The position numbers were made by a program, and so were the translations under genes. Source: Sipunculus nudus (taxonomy: Eukaryota > Annelida > Sipuncula > Golfingiida > Sipunculidae). From it: a stretch of DNA of 64,000 bases. Each line of letters begins with the position of its first letter. The first letter of the stretch is position 1. Below, in pieces: positions 32,131-42,159 of the stretch. The stretch covers positions 1,139,318 through 1,203,317 of the forward strand of contig CM049314.1 in the NCBI GenBank assembly GCA_026874595.1, read 5' to 3'. The notes under the pieces are model-generated. The model had not been told where the DNA came from. It did not search any database and worked only from the letters and a program-made list of their open reading frames with translations.

Positions 32131-32455
32131 TAATAGATATACAGGTTCACATAATAATAGATATAGAGGTACAAGGTCCATACAATAATATATATTCAGG
32201 TACAAGGTTCACATTGTAATAGATATACAGGTGCAAGGTCCACAGAATAATAGATATAGAGGTACAAGGTCCACATAATAATAGATATACAGGTACAAGG
32301 TCCACATAATAATAGATATACAGGTACAAGGTCCACATAATAATAGATATACAGGTACAAGGTCCACAGAATAATAGATATAGAGGTACAAGTTCCATAC
32401 AATAATATATATTCAGGTACAAGGTTCACATAATAATAAATATACAGGTAGAAGG

Positions 32456-33780
32456 TCAATTAAATTTACAATCTATTATAGTAGAACATGTTTAATAAGG
32501 TCATGCCTGGGACTTTATACAGGTGGCCGTACTAAAGGTGTATTGAAACAGGAGACATGCTTCGGGAGAGATCACCATATGGATATAGGGATTCTGGAAA
32601 TACGTTAAAAGATATTACAACTAAAGTTATCACATATAATCTTAAAAGGATATGGCAAGCGAAGGGAATTATTCCAGCAAACCGCAAAGTGATCAATGTA
32701 TTTTCTAAATACAATACCAGAATTGGAATATCACCTATATGACCCCGTGCGAGTTAATACCTATATCGCAAAATAACTTGGCATTCATTGCATATCTGTA
32801 TACATATCCAAATAAATCATGTTGTCCGACAACAGGTACAACTCACAAACGTATTAAATTTGAATTGAGTAAAATACAATATATTTAAAGTTCTGGTCAT
32901 TCTGAACTAGATTCAAGCGTTATTTAACACTGTGACAGTTTCTAGGCAAGTGTATCTGAGATCAAATGGAACGAGTACATATGAATTAAACCCATGCAGT
33001 TGTAAATTTATCGCCCTTACACATCCTGCTACCGTCAGTCGTAATATTTCTGTAAAGGAATCGGTACTCGTAAAAGTGCAATGTGTTACAACTGATATAA
33101 CGTGACCATGCGTTAAGATCGCTAACCATTAAAAAGCGAACAGCACATCTCGAAAAATTATTTTAAGTTTTTATTCATATTTAAAACAGTATATCTGCGC
33201 CTGGTTTGAGTGCAGTCTTCCATTTTTGTATAGAATGTATCGTTTTGAAATATTCTTATTCAAAGTATCACAGCAAAAAATGTCATTCTTTAGTGGAACG
33301 GTGTTTAAAGGCGCTAGGAGGACACGTTCTGCAATGGCACCAGTATAGACTGTGACTAGTCAGGGTCTTATAGGTCATTAACACTCATTAACAACAGAAA
33401 TATATGTCACCACAAAAAAAAAATAATGCACAGCCAAAAAAAGCCAAAAATAGAACCATGTGGAACAGAGCAAGACCAAAAAACACTGAACAAGCCATCT
33501 TCTCTGGGATTTTAAAGTTGACACTTTTTTTTTTTTGCTAACGTGGTTATAAGAAGCACGAGATCTATACATTGAATCACGTGAAGAGTGACAAGAATAA
33601 AATATCATCTGCGATTCCAGTCTAGATTTATATGTACACCATTCATTATAAAAATATCGCTGTAATTAAACAGAAAGTTATCACCAGGTTTTAATCCAGG
33701 TTCGATAACATAACTTACACGAATCCACAATATTCAGATTCTTAAATATTTCTAACTGACCTTTAGCGAGACGATCCCCA
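32456..33780. other. Unique-looking A+T-rich DNA, no gene seen
   Basis: No tandem structure. The longest open frames are 60-76 codons (for example plus strand 32,557-32,742 and minus strand 33,378-33,608). Their translations are unlike any family I recognise and they lack a convincing context. Short A and T runs occur at 33,410-33,422 and 33,522-33,535. Confidence 0.6.
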
Positions 33781-33900
33781 GTGGCCTAGTGACGTCGTGG
33801 TAAAGAAGTCTACATCTTGCATGTATTTGAGCTATTGGACAGTTGTGACACTACCTCATCTTACTGAATCACAGAGCTCGCAGTTCAGGTGCATAGGGAG
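33781..33900 (+). other. Possible degenerate tRNA-derived SINE head
   Basis: TGGCCTAGTGACG at 33,783 resembles an RNA polymerase III box A (general form TGGCNNAGTGG), and AGTTCAGGTGC about 90 bp downstream is a poor match to box B. There is no intact cloverleaf, no poly-A or simple-repeat tail close by and no second copy in the window. This is a weak suggestion only. Confidence 0.2.
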
Positions 33901-33926
33901 TATAACAATGCATATGTACAGTCGTA

Positions 33927-33960
<34 letters not shown>

Positions 33961-33961
33961 T
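33927..33961. repeat. (AT)n(GT)n compound microsatellite
   Basis: About eight AT dinucleotides run directly into about ten GT dinucleotides. It is a simple-sequence repeat inside otherwise non-repetitive DNA. A short open frame spans it but is a by-product of the repeat. Confidence 0.95.
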
Positions 33962-34581
33962 TATATAATTAGAATAAGTTGTATGTTTAACCAGTCAAAC
34001 GCATGCATAAACACTTGTATAAATATATAAAGGTAAATCCATGTGGACCATCTCTAAGATTCTAAAACCATACCTCACTCCGTCCAACTATTCACCAGAT
34101 ATACATAGACCATTCCCCTGGTACGGATTGATAACGGATAATGGCCCTTGTTATAGACCTTGCGGTTGACGTTGACAGATTGGATGACGGCCGGGTTAAG
34201 TTCCATACGTGAGATGCCACACCCAGGGAATACATACCTTATGTAGACACCTGATAAAGCAGATAATTGCTTGATAATGACGTCATAAGAATCAGCTTAA
34301 GCTGAAGTAACATACTGTGGTTGGCTTTATTTTCGCGAGGATGAAATTTCGCGATTTCTTCATTTTGAACGTTTCGCGGGGGTTTAATTTTCGCGACTGC
34401 ACTATAGAACCTATAAAGCCGAAGTACAGTAGCATCTGTATTGATTTTATATTTAGAATGAATCCTACAATGCCTCACTCATTTCTGGTTCAGTCACTAA
34501 ACTTGTGACATGCCCAGTTAATATATTCAGTGTGTCACGGTGATCAGGGTGTGTTTTACAATAATGAATGGATGTATGTAT
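33962..34581. other. Intergenic stretch with a TTTCGCGA cluster
   Basis: No gene recognised. Between 34,331 and 34,396 there are four occurrences of TTTCGCGA or its close variant TTTCGCGG (at 34,331, 34,347, 34,372 and 34,389) in an otherwise A+T-rich setting. From memory, CGCGAAA-rich dispersed repeats are common in mollusc genomes, so this is probably a fragment of one. Confidence 0.5.
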
Positions 34582-35668
34582 GGGACAGGTCTGATGCCAT
34601 GCACAGATTAGGTTGTGTATGTGTGGGACAGGTCTGATGCCATGCACAGATTAGGTTGAGTATGTGTGGGACAGGTCTGATGCCATGCACAGATTAGGTT
34701 GTGTATGTGTGGGACAGGTCTGATGCCATGCACAGATTAGGTTGTGTATGTATGGGACAGGTCTGATGCCATGCACAGATTAGGTTGTGTATGTATGGGA
34801 CAGGTCTGATGCCATGCACAGATTAGGTAATGTATGTATGGGACAGGTCTGATGCCATGCACAGATTAGGTTGTGTATGTATGGGACAGGTCTGATGCCA
34901 TGCACAGATTAGGTTGTGTATGTATGGGACAGGTCTGATGCCATGCACAGATTAGGTTGTGTATATATGGGACAGGTCTGATGCCATGCACAGATTAGGT
35001 TGTGTATGTATGGGACAGGTCTGATGCCATGCACAGATTAGGTTGTGTATGTATGGGACAGGTCTGATGCCATGCACAGATTAGGTTGTGTATGTATGGG
35101 ACAGGTCTGATGCCATGCACAGATTAGGTTGTGTATGTATGGGACAGGTCTGATGCCATGCACAGATTAGGTTGTGTATGTATGGGACAGGTCTGATGCC
35201 ATGCACAGATTAGGTTGTGTATCTATGGGACAGGTCTGATGCCATGCACAGATTAGGTTGTGTATGTATGGGACCGGTCTGATGCCATGCACAGATTAGG
35301 TTGTGTATATATGGGACCGGTCTGATGCCATGCACAGATTAGGTTGTGTATGTATGGGACAGGTCTGATGCCATGCACAGATTAGGTTGTGTATGTATGG
35401 GACAGGTCTGATGCCATGCACAGATTAGGTTGTGTATGTATGGGACAGGTCTGATGCCATGCACAGATTAGGTTGTGTATGTATGGGACAGGTCTGATGC
35501 CATGCACAGATTAGGTTGTGTATGTGTGGGACAGGTCTGATGCCATGCACAGATTAGGTTGTGTATGTATGGGACAGGTCTGATGCCATGCACAGATTAG
35601 GTTGTGTATGTATGGGACAGGTCTGATGCCATGCACAGATTAGTATGTGTATGTATGGGACAGGTCTG
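34582..35668. repeat. 43-bp minisatellite, about 25 units
   Basis: Twenty-six starts of GGGACAGGTCTGATG lie between 34,582 and 35,657, a distance of exactly 25 x 43 bp, so no unit has gained or lost a base. The unit continues CCATGCACAGATTAGGTTGT then GTATGTAT. Differences are single substitutions, such as GTATGTGT for GTATGTAT in early units, ACCGG for ACAGG near 35,275 and 35,318, and GGTAATG at 34,827. The last unit is cut by the start of the 79-bp array at GACGCTATTATA. Confidence 0.96.
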
Positions 35669-36690
35669 ACGCTATTATAAAAAACAGGGAACTTACAATA
35701 ATTCTGGTTAAGTCAGTATCAATGTCAGCTAAGCTCAGGCGTCGACCACGCTATTATAAAAAACAGGGAGCTTACAATGATTCTGGTTAAGTCAGTATCA
35801 ATGTCAGCTAAGCTCAGGTTTCGACGACGCTATTATAAAAAACAGGGAACTTACAATGATTCTGGTTAAGTCAGTATCAATGTCAGCTAAGCTCAGGTGT
35901 CGACGACGCTGTTATAAAAAAACAGGGAGCTTACAATGATTCTGGTTAAGTCAGTATCAATGTCAGCTAAGCTCAGGCGTCGACGACGCTATTATAAAAA
36001 ACAGGGAGCTTACAATGATTCTGGTTAAGTCAGTATCAATGTCAGCTAAGCTCAGGTGTCGACGACGCTATTATAAAAAACAGGGAGCTTAAAATGATTC
36101 TAGTTAAGTCAGTATCAATGTCAGCTTAGCTCAGGTGTCGACGACGCTATTATAAAAAAACAGGGAGCTTACAATGATTGGTTTAGTCAGTATCAATGTC
36201 AGCTAAGCTCAGGTGTCGACGACGCTATTATAAAAACAGGGAGCTTAAAATGGTTCTTGTTAAGTCAGTATCAATGTCAGCAAAGCTCAGGTGTCGACGA
36301 CGCTATTATAAAAAACAGGGAGCTTACAATGATTCTGGTCAATTCAATATCAATGTCAGCTAAGCTCAGGTGTCAACGACGCTATTATAAAAAAACAGGG
36401 AGCTTACAATGATTCTGGTCAATTCAGTATCAATGTCAGCTAAGCTCAGGTGTCAACGACGCTATTATAAAAAAACAGGGAGCTTACAATGATTCTGGTC
36501 AATTCAGTATCAATGTCAGCTAAGCTCAGGTGTCGACGACGCTATTATAAAAAAAAACAGGGAGCTTACAATGATTCTTGTTAAGTCAGTATCGATGTCA
36601 GCTAGGCTCAGGTGTCGACGACGGTAGTTTACAACGATTCTTGTTAAGTTAGTATCAAATATCATCCAAGCCTAGGCGTCATCGACGCTT
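35668..36690. repeat. 79-bp tandem repeat, about 12 units
   Basis: Units start at GACGCTATTATAAAAAACAG (near 35,668, 35,747, 35,826, 35,905, 35,985, 36,064, 36,143, 36,223, 36,298, 36,377, 36,457 and 36,537). They run through GGAGCTTACAATGATTCTGG, TTAAGTCAGTATCAATGTCA and GCTAAGCTCAGGTGTC. Lengths vary between 75 and 82 bp, mainly in the A run. The final unit (about 36,620-36,690) is strongly degenerate. Three worn units of the same family occur at 46,999-47,200. Confidence 0.95.
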
Positions 36691-36813
36691 TTATAAAACA
36701 AGTGACCCATGGCTCATGACGCTCAGCTGACAAGAATAAGATAATGGCCTATTTTTACAACTTTTGTCTAATTTAGAAGAAAATGATTGCAAATGTTGTT
36801 TAAATTTTGGGTA

Positions 36814-37165
36814 GAGGAAGTAGTCCATGGGCCAGAGTAAATGTTAGTACCACCCAGGGTGGCAGAAGTTTAGTAGGTTTTTATCAGAGGTCTGTGTCTA
36901 TAGATGATATATTGGTATGATAACTTCAAAACCCTGCTTGAAAATTTAAACTTTAAGCTGCATCGACTTTTCCACAGTATATTTAGTTAATAACCTCATG
37001 AATACAAAGAAATTATAACAAAGTTGTTCTCAATAGATAGCTAAGATCCAGGGCTTTTTGCTGGTATGTCAAATGTTGTAGTTTTATGCATTTATATTCA
37101 TTGGCAGATACTAATATTTACTCCTACCCCTTAAAACTGACGAAAGTTCTGTATTTTTATTTTTG
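36814..37165 (+). repeat. Diverged inverted repeat, left arm
   Basis: Read on the plus strand, this arm aligns with the reverse complement of 45,810-46,208. Shared blocks in order are AGTCCATGGGCCA, CAGGGTGGCA, GTATGATAACT, AAATTTAAACTTTAA, CTTTTCCACAGTAT, CTCAATAGATAG, GGCAGATAC and CCTACCCCTTAAAACTG. Identity looks roughly 70-75 percent with several indels, so the pair is old. The arms enclose the LTR retrotransposon. Confidence 0.85.
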
Positions 37166-38207
37166 TCAGCTCCTTATCTGGAACCTATGTTTGTTTCGTT
37201 ATGGTTTTTAACTGTTTCATGATTTGCTTGGGACAGTACTTGATTTTTTTTTTGCTGTTTTTTTTAACTCTTGCATGGAATATGATGCACAATGAAGGAC
37301 TAATATTGGCGATGCCATTCCATATCAGATACCGGCTGTCAAAGGTATTTGTGCAAGACGAGTAGGATAATCGGGGTACCGACGTTCAATATATGATTTC
37401 AACTTTCAAATAAGTACTGTTTTACATATATTTTACTTGTTACATATATAAACATTTTATATATTCAACCCCCTTAATTGGCAGTGCCTCTTATTAAAAG
37501 TTCAGTTAACACCATCCTTTTTTGTTCCTGATCTTCACTTGCAATGAAATTTCAAACAGCAGTAATTCATACAATTCTGGCCTTGGCATACAGTGTTCTG
37601 GCATACACTAGCATACAAATAAAATCGTCAGCGAACCCGTGTGCAATCCAAAACAAGGCTTGCAGGCCTTATGCGAGCCTGTGCAATATGATATTCATCA
37701 GGCATAATGTTTACATGATAATATGCTTGACCATTATTGGAAAAGTACTTGAAATATTTTCCCTCCCTTCCTGATGCCTTTTTTTGCGGACCAATGTTAG
37801 CTGCAACACAGAATTTAGCTCAGTTGACTATAAGTCATCTGAGCTATAGTTTTGGTCCATATTCCAAAGTTCGGCATACTGTTAGATGTCCCAAAAATCT
37901 CGTGTCAAACCGAAAACTTCGTCATTGGGGTTTCGTTTGCTAAGAGAAATAAAGGAAAAAACCTCAATTTTCCATTAAAAACTTATTACCACACTTCAGG
38001 ACTACCTAATATCAACTTATCTGTTTTTCTTAATATTTACCATAACTTTTGTCCTATATATTTCTTATATACATGTCACAAATTAATAAATATTGTGTTA
38101 TTTCTAAACGTTATTGGCCCTATAAAATAGCTCACTTTGTAAAAATTTGGAAACAATTTACTCACATAACATGATAATTCTTTAAGCTAGAGACTCCTTT
38201 TAGGTAT
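37166..38207. other. Spacer between inverted-repeat arm and LTR element
   Basis: A+T-rich DNA with T runs at 37,241-37,265. Plus-strand open frames of 68-92 codons occur at 37,544-37,774, 37,737-37,943 and 37,852-38,130. They overlap one another in different frames, have no recognisable domains and are not supported as genes. The last bases before the LTR, GGTAT (38,203-38,207), are the candidate left target-site duplication. Confidence 0.6.
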
Positions 38208-38494
38208 TGTTACAGATGTCTCTTTTATTGTATGTGTATGTGCAGCGTTAGCAATGGCCGTTGCCATGACGGCATAGCCCGGCCCACACGTAGGGTCTGA
38301 CTTGTACACAGCGTTCATGCTAGTCTGGGGCTTTCTCGCCTGGCCGAGCTGGGCCGTCTCACGTGTGAACCCTGACATGTAGAAACACAGCATTCTTGTT
38401 CTAGATGTTTCCTGCAACGTGTGTGTACTGTGTATTATGTATTGTTCTTTAGATTTTTCGGAAAATGGAAAGTTCTCGGCTTGAGATGAGAAGC

Positions 38495-38500
38495 TATAAA
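38495..38500 (+). promoter_or_regulatory. LTR TATA box
   Basis: TATAAA in the context GAAGCTATAAATCGGGG, about 290 bp into the LTR. The 3' LTR has the same box at 43,968-43,973, in GAAGCTATAAATAGGGG. Transcription of the element would start shortly downstream, marking the U3/R boundary. Confidence 0.7.
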
Positions 38501-38916
38501 TCGGGGCTGTGTTTAGGCCCAGGAGGAGAGGAGAGAAATATTCCAGCGGACACAGAAGCGTGTAAGTCATTTGTGGACCTTTTCCGATAAGTGCGGGAAT
38601 TATACATTTTCTTCTAAATTTGTGACGGATTTTATATAGTCTTCAGTTTGCCTTTCGGATCACTGCCAGGATTTCACTTTGGATTACAGTAGATTGATTT
38701 TATGATTTCATTGGACTGTTATTCTCTTAGAAGATTTGTGTGAACTGTTCATCCGGTTTATACATTTAAAGGACTTGTCGCTGTGACAATGGTGGTATCC
38801 AGGTACTGTGCACTTTGTTTATTATGCTGTGTGATTATATTGATTTGCTGTTATACTGCTGTTGTACTGTGTAATTGTATTGATTTAGTGTATTGTAATT
38901 ATAGGGATGTTTTAAG

Positions 38917-38922
38917 AATAAA
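38917..38922 (+). terminator. LTR polyadenylation signal
   Basis: AATAAA in the context TTTAAGAATAAATTATAG, conserved at 44,389-44,394 in the 3' LTR. Its position downstream of the TATA box fits the R region of an LTR. Confidence 0.6.
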
Positions 38923-39094
38923 TTATAGTTATTTGTTAACAAAAAGCCACTGACTTTTGATTTCATTCCCCCTAGACATTTCTCGCTGCCTAGTGTTACA
39001 GAATCTGATTTTATTTTTTTTTCTCCATGACAAATTAAGCTTATGCTCGTCTCGCATACGTGATCTGTTGATATTATGTTCCGTAACATAAAAT

Positions 39095-39111
39095 TGTGGG
39101 CTCGTCTGGAG
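39095..39111 (+). other. Primer-binding site, tRNA-Pro-like
   Basis: TGTGGGCTCGTCTGGAG starts 7 bases after the LTR ends. It closely resembles the complement of the tRNA-Pro 3' end, which in many retroelements reads TGGGGGCTCGTCC. The match is imperfect, as expected for a decayed element. It marks where minus-strand DNA synthesis would have been primed. Confidence 0.7.
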
Positions 39112-39152
39112 GACTTAATAGTTTTGAATATTTATTACGCCTTGACCTAGAC

Positions 39153-39209
39153 ACATTGTTTACAATACATTGTTTACAAGACTACATTGTTTACATTACA
39201 TTGTTTACA
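39153..39209 (+). repeat. Four ACATTGTTTAC direct repeats in the leader
   Basis: ACATTGTTTAC occurs at 39,153, 39,168, 39,184 and 39,198, with 14-16 bp spacing. It lies in the untranslated leader between the primer-binding site and gag. Each copy contains TGTTTAC, the core recognised by forkhead transcription factors. Function is unknown. Confidence 0.8.
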
Positions 39210-39253
39210 GGATTTATCTCAGTGGTTTTTTGTTATTGTTTTAACATCTTAAC

Positions 39254-40183
39254 ATGGCAGATTTCACATCTAAGACATTTGTTGATGATCCCCACCCTTA
39301 TCAACTTGAACAGTTGACAAAAGATTAGTTGTTGCGTTTGGGACAACACTTAGGGCTAAGTGTGAAAAAAGCTTTGAGAAAGCCTGATATCATTGCTAAA
39401 ATCATGCAAGATCTAGTTAGCAAAGGTTTAACTGAAGAGAGTGAAGTGGAAACATAAAAATGACAGCCTTTCTACGCAATTAGAATTTAAAAAGTTTGAA
39501 ATGCAACATGAGCTAGCATTAAAAGAGAGGGAATTAAAAAATAAAAAGAAATAGAAAGAGAGAGACTAGAAAAAGAAATAGACAGAGACAGAATAGAAAA
39601 GAATAGAGAAATTGAGTTAAAACTACTGGAGTTAGAAAGACTAAAACTAGAACATAGTCTATGTGCTGCCCCAACTCACAGTTTTGATGTTGCTAAACAC
39701 AAAAGACTTGTCCCACCTTTTCAAGAAAAAGAGGTTGATAAATATCTCTTACACTTTGAGAAAGTAGCTGAAAATTTAAAATGGCCTAAGGAAAATGCGA
39801 CTATGCTGTTACAAAGTGTATTGACTGGAAAGGTCAGAGAAATTCATACAGAGCTTTCACTAGAAGCCGCTGCTGACTATGACCATGATAAACGGTTAAT
39901 CCTAAAAGGTTATGAGTTAGTTCCGGAGGCTTACCGCCAGAAATTCAGAAACTGGGAAAAGCGCAAAGAACAGACCTACGTAGAAATTTCTAGGACAAAA
40001 GAGCAGTTGTTTGATCGCTGGTGTAGTTCTAAAAATGTTATGAAAGATTATGACAATTTGCACCAGTTGATTTTGCTTGAAGAATTTAAGCGCTGCATTA
40101 ACGCAGATGTTAAAACTTTTCTTGATGAGAAAAGTCCTGAAGACTTGACATGGGTGCTCAATTTGCTGGTGATTATTCATTAA
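39254..40183 (+). pseudogene. gag: gag, matrix/capsid part, broken
   Basis: The ATG at 39,254 opens MADFTSKTFVDDPH and meets an in-frame TAG at 39,326. The same frame then continues through a leucine- and lysine-rich helical segment (HLGLSVKKALRKPDIIAKI) to a TAA at 39,455. A frameshifted, highly charged coiled-coil stretch (about 39,480-39,660, rich in Glu, Lys and Arg) follows. The longest intact part (39,560-40,183 in one frame) carries the capsid-like region with KHKRLVPPFQEKEVDKYLLH and YELVPEAYRQKFR, typical of gag from this kind of metazoan Gypsy element. The product would have formed the virus-like particle. Premature stops and frameshifts make it a pseudogene. Confidence 0.85.
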
Positions 40184-40339
40184 CACACAAAATGCCTTTA
40201 CTAGCAAATCAAACCAGTTATTCACAAACAAGAATGTAAATCAGTATGGTCAAAAGAAGTTTAAAGCGCAGTCACCTAGTAGCCCTGATAAGTCCATTGC
40301 TACACCTCAGTCCACGTCCACTGTGTCAACAAAGACCAG

Positions 40340-40560
40340 TCATTTGCAAAGAAAATCTGTAATTACTGCAAGAGGGAAGGTCATCTAATATCTGACCACT
40401 GGAAACTTGAGAATAAACCAAATAACAAAACTTCTGGTTTTGTTTCAAAATCTATGCATACCACAGTACAAGACCCAGGCTCTTTTCATGTGAATAAGGG
40501 GTACAACTCCTTTATTGACGCTAATAAAGAGTTTGATGCTACGTAGCCCAACGTGCTGTC
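40340..40560 (+). pseudogene. gag nucleocapsid remnant with altered zinc knuckle
   Basis: ICNYCKREGHLISDHWKLE at about 40,355-40,411 is a retroviral-type CX2CX4HX4C zinc knuckle whose last cysteine has become histidine (codon CAC at 40,397-40,399). It binds nucleic acid in intact elements. It lies in a different frame from the capsid part, and stops follow (TAG near 40,545). Downstream to about 40,795 the sequence is Ser-, Glu- and Phe-rich with several stops. Confidence 0.75.
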
Positions 40561-40797
40561 TGAATCTAAAGAAGAATCCGTAGCTTGTGGGGTATAAAAC
40601 TCAGTTGATTCCTGCGAGGAATTTAACAAGGCTAGGTCCTTTCAGGACTTCTGCGAGGAGTATCCTTTAAAAATGCTAAGTCCCTCAATGACTTAAAAAT
40701 ATGAGATCAATATGAGAGTATTTCAAATGCGGCCAGGTCCTCTTATGACAAACAGAAGTTTGTTTCTGCTGAGGAAAAGATTCCTCTGTTTACTCCA

Positions 40798-42133
40798 ATG
40801 AGGAGTTTGAAAGTAAAAAAGGATGTAGATTCCTTTAATGACTCTGAAAAAGAGTTTATGACTGACACTGTTTGTTTCTATGTTAAAAATGGAGTGCTTA
40901 TGCGGAAATGGCGACCACCTGATGTATGTGCTGATGATAAGTGGGCCATCAAACATCAAATAGTAATTCCCAAAAGATATCGCAGTGAAATTCTAAGCAT
41001 GGCACATGAGGCTCTTTTATCTGGCATCTAGGTATAAATAAAACTTATCAGAATGTTAGTTCACACTTCTGTTGGCCTTACCTCAGGAGTGATGATGTAC
41101 AATATTGTAAATCATGCCACACATGCCAGATGGTAGGCAAGCCCAATCAGAATCCTCCTACGGCCCCACTTAGGCCTATTCCTGATTTCAAGGAACCTTT
41201 TAGTAGGATTATTGTTGACTGTGTTGGACCACTGTCCAAAACAAAATCTGGACATGAATTCTTGCTGACAATTATGTTCGCATCTACCAGGTTCCCTTAA
41301 GGAATACCATTGCGCAAAATTAATGCGAAAAGTGTTGTCAAAGCTCTGACCAAGTTCTTTTACTACTTTTGGATTACCAAAGTGCGTCCAGTCTGACAAA
41401 GGGTCTAATTTTATGTCTGGATTATTCCAACAAATTATGGCTGAGCTGGGTATAAAACAGTAAAGCTCTTCGCCATACCATCCAGAAACTCAGGGGGCCC
41501 TCGAGCGTTTTTACCAGACAATAAAAAACATGATTAGGACTTATTCTTATGACACACAGAAAGACTGGGATGAAGGAATCCACCTATTGCTGTTTCCTCT
41601 CAGAGAATCCTTCCAAGAGTCCTCTGGTTTCAGTCCCTTTGAATTATATTTTAGACACTCAATTCGCGGTCCATTAAATTGCTTAAAGAAAAACTCTTTT
41701 GTGAAAATCCTGATTCTCTTAGTTTGTTGCAGTATGTCTCAGACTTTTGCACTAAACTACACAATGCTTGTTAGATTGCAAAGTCTAATCTAAATCTTCA
41801 CAAAGTAAAATGAAAACAAAGTATGACAAGCACACTGTAAGTAGGACGTTTGATCCTTGTGAAAAGGTCCTTGCCTTACTACCTATCCCTGGCAGACCTC
41901 TGCAAGCTAGGTATTTTGGTCCATACATTGTTGACAAGAAAGTCAGTGATTTAAATTACACCCTGTTGCCACCAGATAGGCGTAAGAAGAAACAACTGTG
42001 CCATGTTAACATATTGAAACCATATTATGACAGAAATAGCACATCACATGTTGTACATAATGTTACTGCTGTTAATTGTGTAAAAACTGACCCTGACCCA
42101 GTTAAAGTAGAACTGATTGTAATTGTGATGTAG
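40798..42133 (+). pseudogene. Integrase, broken
   Basis: Domains in order. First, a zinc-binding H2C2 region, with AHEALL at about 41,000 and CKSCHTC at about 41,106-41,126; its second histidine is lost at a disruption around 41,026. Second, the catalytic core, with the Asp of VDCVGPL (codon 41,217-41,219), the Asp of QSDKGSNF (41,395-41,397) and the Glu of GALERFYQ (41,503-41,505), giving the DDE triad. Third, a C-terminal GPY/F-type module with ARYFGPYIV and HVNILKPYY (about 41,905-42,035). The reading frame is interrupted at 41,029 (TAG), near 41,299 (TAA) and near 41,460 (TAA), with frameshifts. Fragments 41,530-41,793 and 41,810-42,133 remain open. Integrase inserts the cDNA into the genome. 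It sits upstream of RT here, which is unusual for Gypsy elements. Confidence 0.88.
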
Positions 42134-42159
42134 ACATTAAGTGTGGTACAGTACCACTA

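Larger units (their letters stand above)
1..32455. repeat. 31-bp minisatellite array, whole tract
   Basis: A continuous tandem array. The main monomer is 31 bp and reads on the plus strand as GGTCCACATAATAATAGATA followed by TAGAGGTACAA. Common variants are 24 bp (ending GGTATAAA, without the GAGGTACAA tail) and about 37 bp (with an inserted CATGTAAT-like segment). Frequent point variants change AGAGG to ACAGG, TACAA to TGCAA, GGTCC to GATCC, and CATAATAA to CAGAATAA or CATTGTAA. Monomers are arranged in several levels of higher-order repeat, listed separately. The array is already in progress at base 1 and ends near 32,455, where the pattern breaks into unique sequence. No promoter, splice structure or recognisable protein is present. 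I read this as non-coding satellite DNA. Confidence 0.97.
38208..39088 (+). repeat. 5' LTR
   Basis: It begins TGTTACAGATGTCTC and ends CCGTAACA, so the LTR has a perfect 6-bp terminal inverted repeat TGTTAC/GTAACA that includes the usual TG...CA. It aligns over its whole length with 43,678-44,549, with substitutions clustered in the first 150 bp and small indels; roughly 90 percent identity or slightly better by eye. It contains a TATA box and a polyadenylation signal. A minus-strand open frame inside it is a chance shadow that also appears in the 3' LTR. Confidence 0.93.

Noticed and set aside
1..32455. CRISPR array, because of regular short repeats
   Set aside because: There are no unique spacers; repeat units are contiguous, with eukaryotic satellite structure and no cas genes.
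32557..32742. 61-codon plus-strand frame with a 60-codon minus-strand partner
   Set aside because: Mutual antisense short frames with no recognisable product; expected by chance.
37544..38130. Overlapping plus-strand frames of 68-92 codons before the LTR
   Set aside because: Different frames overlap, composition is that of A+T-rich noncoding DNA, and no domain or signal supports a gene.
39001..39088. LTR end placed at the TGTTACA near 39,000
   Set aside because: Homology between the two LTRs continues to CCGTAA at 39,086 and 44,547, and the GTAACA end mirrors TGTTAC, so the boundary is 39,088. The inner TGTTACA is a coincidental match.
38835..39089. Minus-strand frame repeated at 44,307-44,498
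   Set aside because: Both copies are the reverse strand of the two LTRs, so duplication reflects the LTR pair rather than a gene family.
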